Source: Epiperipatus broadwayi (Eukaryota; Onychophora; Udeonychophora; Euonychophora; Peripatidae). Taken from it: a DNA stretch of 64,000 nt. Each line of letters begins with the position of its first letter. Position 1 is the stretch's first letter. The notes below the pieces were generated by a model, which saw only the letters and a program-made list of their open reading frames with translations, did no database searches and had not been told where the DNA came from. The stretch covers positions 8,313,967 to 8,377,966 of the forward strand of contig JAQFVV010012416.1 in assembly GCA_028023455.1 (NCBI GenBank), read 5' to 3'. Shown piece after piece: positions 25,502 to 34,434 of the stretch. The position numbers and the translations under genes are program-made.

Positions 25502-25665
25502 CCAGATTATTATCTCACACACAGATATCAGATTTTCAATGATATGGATGGCTAAAGAGTTGGACGTTAGAGTAGAGTGAAGACTGTCCATTAAAGTATA
25601 AATATTTGCTATCTTAATATAAACTGAGCACTGACTATATATGTGTGTGAGAAATGATAGTCTGG

Positions 25666-25709
25666 ACCAACTGATGAGTGCTGGTTCAGCACGAAATACG
25701 ATTATTGGT
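25666..25709 (+). ncRNA. Hammerhead ribozyme motif (family A, right arm)
   Basis: Stem I ACCAA (25666-25670) pairs with TTGGT (25705-25709). CTGATGA is at 25671-25677. The canonical G10.1-C11.1 pair is present (25678, 25692). Stem II TGCTG (25679-25683) pairs with CAGCA (25687-25691) and GTT is the loop. GAAA is at 25693-25696. Stem III has one mismatch relative to its sisters. Core positions are fully canonical. Confidence 0.78.
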
Positions 25710-26044
25710 GATTATTTATCTTTTCTACATGTGTGTGGTTATGTGTATCAGTAGTATGAGATAGTGTGGGTAGTTGAAGATTGCTTGAAAGTCTGAGTTT
25801 AAATCCCCTATATTTAGCGAAATTTATATTTTATTTTGTGTACTTTTAAGATCTCAAAGTAGAAAATTATACTTTTTTAATCGTAACTTTACAATTTTAA
25901 CTGTTTTATATGTTTACATTCTTTATTTTCTGTATTTGCTACAAGGATAAACACATAATTTATCTTTTTTTTTCAATCTCCATTTCAAATTTTTTCATTT
26001 TTTTATTGGATAAATTACAGAATATATCTTACCCTAACTACCTA

Positions 26045-26158
26045 TGTAATAATAAATAAATAATTATAACTTCTAAATATCTGTAATTGCAAAATATAAG
26101 TAATTCCACTTTGCAATTTCAGATATTTAGAAGTTATGATTATTTATTTATTATTACA
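26045..26158. repeat. 114-bp hairpin element
   Basis: Arms of about 47 nt ('TGTAATAATAAATAAATAAT' and complement) with few mismatches and a loop of about 18 nt containing 'AATATAAGTAATTCC'. Foldback element adjoining family A sequence. Confidence 0.8.
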
Positions 26159-26262
26159 ATTATTATATATCGGGTATACGAGCACAGACTTTCACACCAC
26201 CCACCACTTTATCTCATATCACTGATACACTTAACACATATATGTCGAAAAGATAAATAATC

Positions 26263-26306
26263 ACCAATATACGTATTTCATGCTAGACTAGCAATCATCA
26301 GTTGGT
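26263..26306 (-). ncRNA. Hammerhead ribozyme-like motif with covarying stem II
   Basis: The minus strand has ACCAA/TTGGT stem I, CTGATGA, stem II TGCTA-GTC-TAGCA, GAAA, stem III ATACGTAT and cleavage A. Stem II has changed G-C to A-T compared with sister copies while keeping all five pairs. Position 10.1/11.1 is U-U. Confidence 0.7.
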
Positions 26307-27077
26307 CCAGATAATCATCTCCACGCATATATGTAATAAGTACTCAGATACATATTAAGATAGCCAATCTTTATACTTTAATGGACAGACTTCAATCCAT
26401 TTCACGCTCCAACTCTTCAACCGTTCATCCAATTGAAAATTTGATGATGGAACGCTCAAAGGCCACCCTGAGGCGGAGATTCTTGTCACACCCATGTTGA
26501 CCTAAAGTCGATCTAACTCTCATGTACAGGACATAATTCATTTAATACATATATAAGAGATGGGCAGACATCTCTACTATGTAATAACTGAAATACAGGC
26601 TTATTACATACCTGTATCAATATATGTATAATATCGGGTATACGAGCATAGACTTTCACACCTCCAACCACTCTATCTCATATCACTGATGCACTTGAAC
26701 ATATATATATATCTAAAAGATAAATAATCACCAATATACATATTTCATGCTAATCAATTGGTCCAAATTATCATCTCCACACATATATGCAATAAATGCT
26801 CAGATATATATTAAGATAGCCAATCTTCATACTTTAATGGACAGGCTTCAATCCACTTCACACTCTAACTTTTCAACCGTCCATCGAATTGAAAATCTGA
26901 AGAATCTCGGCCTCAGGGTAGCCTTCAAGTGTTCCATTTTCAGATTTTCAATTGGATAGAAGGTTGAAGAGTTGGAGGGTGGAGTGGATTGAAGCCTATT
27001 CATTAAAATATGAAGATTGGCTATCTTAATATATATCTGAGCACTTATTGCATATATGTGTGGAGATGATAATCTGG

Positions 27078-27121
27078 ACCAATTGATGATTGCTGATTTA
27101 GCATGAAATTCACATATTGGT
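27078..27121 (+). ncRNA. Hammerhead-like motif (family A), C3 mutated
   Basis: ACCAA/TTGGT stem I, TTGATGA core (C3 to T), stem II TGCTG-ATT-TAGCA (one G-U), GAAA present. Probably inactive because C3 is part of the catalytic core. Confidence 0.5.
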
Positions 27122-27265
27122 GATTATTTATCTTTTCGACATATATGTATGTGTTCAAGGGTATCCGTGATATGAGATAGAGTGGTGGGTGGGGTAAAAG
27201 TCTGTGCTCATATACCCGATGTACTACATATATTGATACAGGCCTGTATTTCAGTTATTATTACA

Positions 27266-28569
27266 ATTATTAAAAGTAATATTTCACTTAATGTTCAAAG
27301 ATTGTTAAAAGTAAGACTCCGTTCTTCATCCTTTGAATACATTAATAGTGATTAATAGTGATCTGTACATAAAAGACAAAATTCACGTATAATTTAAAAA
27401 CCAAGTCAAAAACTAAGCTTATATATAATAACAACAGAGCAGACAGAACGGTGTCATTCTATCTTTCCTTGGATTTTAACGCTACGTAACTCAATGGGAG
27501 GTAGTTACTTTGATTTCTCTAACAGTCTAGATATTTTTTAAAGAAATAAAATATGCAGTTTGAAGTATTCTGAAATGTATTGCTAGATATAAAGTAAGCA
27601 AACTGTTACAAATTTAAGATTAAAAAAACTTAATTATTGATTCAAACCACTAACATTATAATCAGAATAGCTATCAACTGCTCATCTAAATCAATTAAAA
27701 ACAGGGGGGTGGGGGGTGCGAACTAAATCTTTTTTTTTTTTAAAAAAAAAAAACTATTCACTCGCCCCCATTAAAAAAAAATTACTTCAGAGACAAAAAT
27801 CTGATTTGTTGTAAAATTTAAACACAAATTATTAAAAAGTCCACTTTGGTCTTAATAATAAAAGGGACTTCATTTAATAATATTTTTATGACATTATCTA
27901 AATTAAACTAATAAACAATATTACTTTGTAATTAAAAAATAAAAGAAATATAAAAAGAAAATTTTCATTTATAGTTATATAATCAAGAAAAGCTCAAACA
28001 TATTTCGTCATTCCATATGCTTATAATAAATTTTAAATTATGTACCGATTAATCGATAGAATTCATGCAACAATAAACGTTTTTAAATAATCAAAATAAT
28101 CAGCATTTTAAATAAACATTACTTAATATGCTTTTTTCATATATCTAAATTAAAGTAACACATGCAGGTAATTTACATTCTTCTAAACTGCCTTATTTTT
28201 TCTTTAGTCTCTAAAATTTAAACATCGAAAATTAAAACAATATTATTTCATGATTAAATAAATCAATAAATTATTGTGCTTTTTTTCTTTCAAAAATTCA
28301 CTCATTAATTTTCATGTATAAATTATTTTCTACATACTCATCTTTGTTACAAAATTTATATCATTGTTTAAATCAAACATTTACCCATCTATTCTACTGG
28401 TATCTTGCAATCATTTCCGGGGAGGCGGGGGGGTTCTTCATTATTTTCACTTTAATTACTTTAATCAATTAAAATAAATAAAAAAATAGGTCTTGAAAAT
28501 GATCATAATTAAAATATGAGTAGAGCTGGATGTTAATATTTATATATGGTTGTATTGCTCTTAAGGCTT
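27266..28569. other. No recognised gene; G-run and T/A palindrome
   Basis: AT-rich. At 27704-27777 a G-rich arm, T11, A12 and a C-rich arm form an imperfect palindrome ending near CGCCCCCAT. A G-rich run also lies at 28418-28434. No coding feature. Confidence 0.45.
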
Positions 28570-29190
28570 TGGCGATTTTATATTGCTAAAGCTATTAATA
28601 TATGGTGTATCTGAACTTATTTCAGTCTCATGGGACTATTTAAATTAGATAGCTAGATTTGAAGACATGTGGATGTCTGAAAATTTCAGATTTTTTACCT
28701 AATAGTTAACCATTAGATAAAGTGCTGGGCTTGACCTGGTATTTTAATTTAGTGCTTAAATATCCTATTGTCTCACTGATGAAAGCCGGTAGCTAGAAAC
28801 CAGTCTGAAGATAGAGATATTCTGAAAAGCTTATTAATAGCTATTGGCATGCTCATTATATAATATTTGTAATACAAGCTTATTAAATTAAGTCACATGA
28901 TATATGACTTGATTTCCTTGCAATTATTGTTTTTGCTCTATCAGAATTTAGTTCAGTTCCATATGGCTATTTAAGTTACATAGCTGTATTTGAAGTCATA
29001 TGGATGTCTAAAAATTTCAGATTTTCTACTTAATAGTTATTCATTAGGTGCTGGAATTGACATGGTATTTTAATCTAGCACTTGAATATCCTACTGCCTC
29101 ACTAATGAAAAGCAGGTAGCTAAAAACTTGAGAATAGGAATATTCTGAAAAGCTTATTAATATTTGGCATGCTCATTATATAATATATGG
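28570..29190 (+). mobile_element. Two direct copies of a family B-related unit
   Basis: Two units of about 270-300 bp (28570-28870 and 28900-29190) share 'TGGATGTCTGAAAATTTCAG' and 'GGCATGCTCATTATATAATA'. Each has a hammerhead-like segment near its 3' third: intact at 28770-28811, decayed at 29096-29136. A third truncated copy is at 45595-45720. No coding capacity. Confidence 0.7.
28770..28811 (+). ncRNA. Hammerhead-like motif (family B-related)
   Basis: CTGATGA at 28776-28782, then A, stem II AGC-CGGTA-GCT (perfect 3 bp), A, GAAAC and a GTC triplet. Stem I begins TCA/TGA and then weakens. Same layout as the family B motif with a different stem II sequence. The A-A at 10.1/11.1 is not canonical. 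Confidence 0.5.
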
Positions 29191-30005
29191 AAGTAGAAAA
29201 AAAATGTATACAAGAATATTTGCAATAAAAAATGAGTAGGAAAAAAACAATTGATATTTTATGTCTTCTTATTTTAGTATAAGCTAACATCTATTAGTTT
29301 TTGAATCTTTTAATAAACTTTAAAATGACATTATATAACTTCATCTCGATTAACTACAAACATCATACAATATGAAAAAAACAAAAAAAAACAAAGTGGC
29401 AATTATACAACTAGATAAAACATCAAACCATTCAATCTGGATATTGTTAAAAGATTAATGTATTCTGTTCTAAAAGTTAAAATATTATTCAAGGCAAAAA
29501 CCATAACCTTACGAATAAAATCTCTGCTATATATGATATAGGATTTCAGTTTCAACTAATTTTTGTGACCAATAAAATTTAAATTAAATCAAAATACTAT
29601 AACATCCATATAAAATTGTGACTAGAGATACCCAATAATTCTTAAGTACAAGAGGTAAAGTATTACTTGCTAATCATATGAGATGGCAGCCCATTGCCCC
29701 AAAATTATATAAAAAATTTATTTTTTAATTATATCTACAACTATTTAAAGTAAAAGGTGTCCTAAATAAAATTCCAGCTTGCCTAAAAATAATTTGGCCT
29801 TTTATATTTATTTTGGTCCATTCTGTACTTATTCAAAAATTTTATGAATACTTCCTGCGATACTGACATGTTATGTAATGACTAAAATAAACTACAACTT
29901 TGCAACATACTTTAATACTACAGTGCAAGTTATTAGAAATGTAACATACTTTACATGAACTGACATTAAAAAATAAAATTAAAAAATAACATACATCAAA
30001 TACTT
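29191..30005. other. No recognised gene
   Basis: AT-rich spacer. The last 13 bases (29993-30005, ACATCAAATACTT) are the left copy of a target duplication. Confidence 0.5.
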
Positions 30006-30117
30006 AAAACAGGCAAAACTCTCCATATAGTATTGCCACTCAGTGCAAGCCAGAGTAATCAAAGGATACCAGAAGGTTTGTGCATAAAATCCCCATCTAG
30101 TGCCTACTCATCCAATA

Positions 30118-30159
30118 TCCCCAGACTAGTTTCTGGCTTGTGGCCTTCATCAGTGAGGA
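30118..30159 (-). ncRNA. Hammerhead-like motif (family B, left arm)
   Basis: The minus strand has stem I TCCTCA pairing with TGGGGA (6 bp, one wobble), CTGATGA, stem II GGC-CACAA-GCC flanked by A on each side, GAAA, palindromic ACTAGT, and the GTC cleavage triplet. The A-A in place of G10.1-C11.1 is unusual and may reduce activity. Confidence 0.6.
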
Positions 30160-30369
30160 GCCTTGTGTCTGAGAGCACTGCACCTAGATCTTACGATCTA
30201 ATGCAATCCTCCAGTAGCCACCTTTTATCTCTACTTAACTACACAACTATGAGTCTTAAATTAAAAACAATAATATTTTCAATCCAAGCTCATTAGCTTA
30301 TATAGTTATATAGGTCTGAACTCAGTTCAGTACCTATACATTTAGGTACAGTGCTCTCAGATCCAAGGC

Positions 30370-30411
30370 TTTTCACTGATGAAGACCACAAGCCAGAAAC
30401 TAGTCTGGGAA
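30370..30411 (+). ncRNA. Hammerhead-like motif (family B, right arm)
   Basis: Stem I TTTTCA (30370-30375) pairs with TGGGAA (30406-30411). CTGATGA 30376-30382, stem II GAC-CACAA-GCC (one mismatch), GAAA 30396-30399, GTC 30403-30405. Stem I differs from the left arm at two positions but still pairs, including a C-G to T-A exchange. Confidence 0.6.
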
Positions 30412-30577
30412 TATTGGATGAGTAGGCACTAGATGGGGATTTTATGTACAAGCCTTCTGGCATCCATTGATTACTCTGGCTTGCACTGAGTGGCAATACT
30501 ATATGGAGAGTTTTGCCTGTTTTAATAACAGTTATAAAAAATGGTGATCATGTGATGTTTGTTGACATCAAATACTT

Positions 30578-31858
30578 TCCAAGGAAGTCATAATTTTTTA
30601 TTCATTTTTTATATATGTTGGAGAAATCCAGACCGAATAAATTAAGCATAACTTAACAATTTTGTAGTAATTCATAGTGAAAAGTAAATTTATTTACAGC
30701 TTAAAATTTCTGCTGGAATTATATAAATACAATATTATAACTAACAGTACTAAACATGGAATATATTTGATTACGCACGTAACCAACTTACTGCAAATGA
30801 CTATTAACATTTTCCATTCATTCATGTTGTAGTATGTTTTAATCTTTTTTAGTAAACTCTTAAATCAACTTACAGCTTCCGTGTATAGATAGATCTAATC
30901 ACATCTTAGATTCTGTTTTTATCTTAACAACTTTCTGATTTTATGTATCTGATAGGCATTCCTTTTGCATATTTTCTAAAGCTACTCACAATTTATACAC
31001 AGTTCAATGGGGAGTCAGTCTTCGTTTTGTTTTAAAAAATATATTTCTCTCCGTTTCTCTCTTTTTTTTTCTTTACTTTAAAAAACTTTATACTATGTCA
31101 AATTCTATTCTTTCTTTTTCTCAAATTCCCTTTTTATCTTTATTATTTTATAAAATTATAAAATAAATCTAATAGATTACCTGAATGTTTTAACCAAGTT
31201 AAGTGAGTGAAAAATAGTCCATCAATTCTCAACTGATGCGGGAAGAAAAAAAAGCGGGAAAAATATCCCTTGGGTGAAAGGAAATGAATTATTTTCTCAG
31301 TCTGTGCCATGTAATAAATAATTCTGTATCAGTCCACTATTTATTAAAACTCTCATATGCTATATAAGTATTTGTATAAAAGTAAAACTTCAACCAGTTA
31401 TAAGTTAGCGATATAATATTCTTCTACAAATATGTGGCCTTGCTTGTTCCAACAACAAAGGATTACAATAATTAAATTTATAAAAAATATATTATAAAGT
31501 AATTACTCAAATCACGTGTAATCCTTTTTATAAAATCCGATATTGTTGTTTACATATAATGATAAATTTATTTAATTATTGTGATTATGTGTAATCCTTT
31601 TTTTTAGACTATTATACTCGTCATTTGAATGAAAACATTAAACAAATCTATTACTTATACGGTTTTTTAAAGCTATTTACTAAAAGATTATTAATACGTT
31701 TTTGTTTTGTTTTTGTTTTTTGTTTTAAAATTAATAATAATTATAGTAATTTCTTAAGATAGTGTGTGTATATGTATATATACAAAGATTGGGAGAGTTT
31801 TAGTTTTTTATTTTTTTAAAAAAGCGGGTGCCGTTTTATTTAAACCCTCTGGACACTT
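30578..31858. other. No recognised gene
   Basis: AT-rich sequence without open frames or repeats that I can support. Confidence 0.5.
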
Positions 31859-32071
31859 TTGATACTAAGGGGAGTCACTGAATTACTGCTGACCCAAGCA
31901 GAAAGTGTACAAATAATGAAGTTGTGGGATAATAACTATAGGCCAAATGATTATGCAAAAAGGCGGTTCTTGGTTTTTATGCTGGCGTTGGAAAAAGATA
32001 TGAGGGATATAGATACAAAGGCCATAGAGTGGACAAAGATGATATTATGGAAATGGGATAGACCAGGATAG
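31859..32071 (+). other. Short protein-like open frame, unidentified
   Basis: Seventy codons starting ATACTAAGGGG... within an open stretch; the first Met is not supported by context. Residues are mixed (for example AIEWTKMILWKWDRPG) and the segment is less AT-rich than its surroundings. It ends at TAG in 32069-32071, and weaker similarity in composition continues to about 32200. Possibly a decayed transposon frame; no family recognised. Confidence 0.25.
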
Positions 32072-32679
32072 AGAAGAATATGGGAAAACTTAATGTGGTG
32101 GAAATGGAAAAGGAATGTAAGATGGCTAATAGGTTTGTCTTGGGCATATTGGCTGAGATATTCCTGACTTTGTTAAAGGAGTAGCGATATCACATCACAA
32201 GCAAGCGATAAAAAACTAAATATTTCATTGAAAGTACCTATAAACTGATCTTGATATTTTGTATGATATCAAGGTAACATATTCACATCTGATGTGCAAA
32301 CATGGGACTAGTAAATATTAAAAAATTTCATATATTAAGCAGGCATTTTTTTTCAAGCAGCTTATTCTTAGCTATTACATCTAACAAATCGACTATTGGT
32401 TGGAAAATGGGTATCTAGATATTCTTAGGTAGAGAATTAATAAGGATGGAGGAAGTGCTCGATTTTTTTATCACTCGATTTCTGGCAAACTTATTGAGAA
32501 ATTTTTTTTTTTTTCACTGTTCTTTTTTAATTAAGGAAATTAGAAAAAATCTTTGACCTGCAATGTTAGTTATGTAAATTACATTTGTATCATATATTTA
32601 TATTTTATCATTTATATTTTTACATAAATATACCAATTTAAAATAATTATAACTGTAAACATCTCATTTTTAACTACTA

Positions 32680-33810
32680 TGAATCCAATTCATGATAAAG
32701 TTCTCTTCAAATTTAATCCAAATTCTTTATCTATAGTTTTTATCCCCATATTTCTGTAACTTCTTTGTCTTATTCTTCAGTATCATGCATGTTATCTTTC
32801 TGTGTGTTTTACAGTTTTTTGGAATCCTGTTTAAAATCCTGTTTAAAATTTCAATTATCCATATATGTCATTTGGGACACATTCATCCAAACTCTATTTT
32901 AATCTTCATTTTTGTAATTAAATTAGTAGTAGTTACTTGTTTATCCATTTTGCTTTTGATTACTTCTTAATATTTCTAGTACATAACTTTTTTTATTTCA
33001 CTACCTATCTGATATCTTCTTAATGCTCTTCCTTTGAGCAATCATTTCTCAGATAAATAAATGAGCACTAGTTAAACATATTTATTCAAAACTTATTTTT
33101 CTTTTGAAAGAAGATAGTTGTCTAATACATAGACAAAACTCTCTATGCCTTATAGTACAGAAGATTCACAAACATGTACAAAGAAAATTTGGAAAATATC
33201 TCAAACACAATCATTAATAAACCAAAACAATGAAGGTAGATAAATAAGAAAATAACCACATCTTATGTCTACGCAATTAAATTGGTCATTATTTAGTCAG
33301 GAATTAAGTCTCTTTTTTCAGTACACTCGTCATAGACACTTCCAATATATTCCTATAATTTTTCTTTCTTTTAAGTACATATCCAGTTTAATTTATTTTT
33401 GCATTTTATAATTTTCTCAATAATTAACCTTGCTTCATTTACTATCTTCAATATTCCATATATTTTTCCTTTTGTGTGTGTGGGGGGTGGGGGGTTTCCA
33501 AGAAACCACAATTTAAAAAGCTTTCCTTTTTAAATCCTTGTGTAAACTTTTTGTCCAAACAAAATATTCAAAATAAGACATTAATTTTACTGGACCTCAA
33601 AATAACTTTCTACTTTTATTAAATGCTAGTATAATCATTGAAATTCTTAATCCATTTTAATAATCAGATGAACAGCTTTGTAAAAAAATCAAACTCATTA
33701 ATCTGCTCTTACACTTTCTATCCAATAGTCACTCAACCTATTATCACCACCATTTATAATCACTGCTTTAATCACAGGCTTATTGATTTTTTTACTCCAA
33801 ACTTTTGACA
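32680..33810 (-). mobile_element. Possible decayed LINE, antisense
   Basis: Blocks such as 'TTTAAAATTTCAATTATCCA' resemble the antisense LINE sequence at 17.4-18.0 kb. Purine-rich composition on the minus strand is also LINE-like. Heavily decayed, with no conserved catalytic motif seen. Confidence 0.25.
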
Positions 33811-33867
33811 AACTTTGCAAATTCTAATTAATCTTTTACTAAGTGCATTCTGGTAGCATTATCCTAC

Positions 33868-34010
33868 CATTTATAAAAAAGGCATATGACTTTAATGACT
33901 GAGCTTTTATAAGAAATTTGAGAACAAGACCTGTGAGAGTCAAATCAAACCTAGGACCTCCCGATCCCCAAGACAGACACTCTACCAACAGTAACCATTC
34001 ACACATGGCT
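33868..34010 (-). mobile_element. tRNA-derived SINE fragment, Pro-like
   Basis: The minus strand reads TGGTTACTGTTGGTAGAG (A-box-like), then TCTGTCTTGGGGATCGGGAGGTCC, broken here as anticodon arm TCTTGGGG and variable region, then GGTTTGATTTGA (B-box-like). The arrangement resembles tRNA-Pro but the acceptor stem is absent, so not a working tRNA gene. Confidence 0.5.
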
Positions 34011-34232
34011 GATACAATGGATCTTTCTAAAATCAAGTCCACATTAATTAAAAAAATTATTTAAATAAGTATTTAACAAAAATGCAACATTTCTACTTCT
34101 ATTACATCTTCTAATATTCTTTTTCTGGATCTTCTACCATAAACATGGCTAAGCAATTATAAATATGCCCTATTGATACTTTTAACTATGTTTGAAATTA
34201 AAGTTATTGTTTATTTACTACATTAGATTTCT

Positions 34233-34434
34233 ATAGGGGATTTGAAGATGGACTTTCAAGCTCCTTTCAGCTATCCACTCTATCTCATACAACCAATACA
34301 CATTACCACACACATGTGAAAAAGATAAAATGATCTCCAATATAAGTATTTCATGCTGAACCAGCACTCATCAGTTAGTCCAGATCATCATCTTCCACAT
34401 ATATATAATCAGTGCTCAGTTTATATTAAGATAG
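34233..34434. mobile_element. Family A element, left part (split by insertion)
   Basis: Outer left arm up to 'TTATATTAAGATAG'. The element resumes at 37425 with 'ATAGCAAATCTTC'. A perfect 14-bp duplication TACATTAGATTTCT at 34219-34232 and 38010-38023 flanks the whole split element. A hammerhead motif lies at 34336-34379. Confidence 0.85.
34336..34379 (-). ncRNA. Hammerhead ribozyme-like motif (family A, left arm)
   Basis: The minus strand has stem I CTAA/TTGG (with a T-G wobble), CTGATGA followed by G, stem II TGCTG-GTT-CAGCA (5 bp), U, GAAA, stem III ATACTTAT (decayed loop), cleavage A. Core intact. Confidence 0.65.

Larger units (their letters stand above)
24858..25825. mobile_element. 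Family A elements, one nested or duplicated
   Basis: A left arm plus centre (24858-25310) is followed by a second left arm (25315-25515), which joins directly to a right arm (25530-25825). Outer ends carry TTGAAATACAGGC and the tRNA-like B-box segment. Three hammerhead-like motifs are present: two on the minus strand (24983-25028, 25458-25501) and one on the plus strand (25666-25709). This is the best-preserved source of the ribozyme motif in the window. Confidence 0.8.
26160..27265. mobile_element. Family A elements, divergent subfamily
   Basis: A left arm with centre (26160-26600) is followed by a second left arm (26600-26940) joined to a right arm (26940-27265). The outer ends read ACTGAAATACAGGC and its complement. 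The tRNA-like segment differs from other copies (CGAGCACAGACTTTCAC). Two intact or nearly intact hammerhead motifs lie at 26263-26306 (minus) and 27078-27121 (plus). Confidence 0.8.
30006..30564 (+). mobile_element. Full-length palindromic family B retroelement with 13-bp TSD
   Basis: Flanked by perfect 13-bp repeats ACATCAAATACTT (29993-30005 and 30565-30577). Arms of about 180 bp (30007-30200 and 30345-30524) begin with CAGGCAAAACTCTCCATA and enclose an AT-rich interior. A one-sided segment (30525-30564) ends in the complement of CATCACATGATCACC. Each arm holds a hammerhead-like motif. Similar peptide-like frames on opposite strands (30033-30296, 30293-30496) exist only because the arms are inverted copies. 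No enzyme is encoded. Confidence 0.85.

Noticed and set aside
30033-30496. Two similar peptide-like frames on opposite strands
   Set aside because: They look conserved only because they lie in the two inverted arms of one family B element; codons cover the hammerhead and arm sequence.
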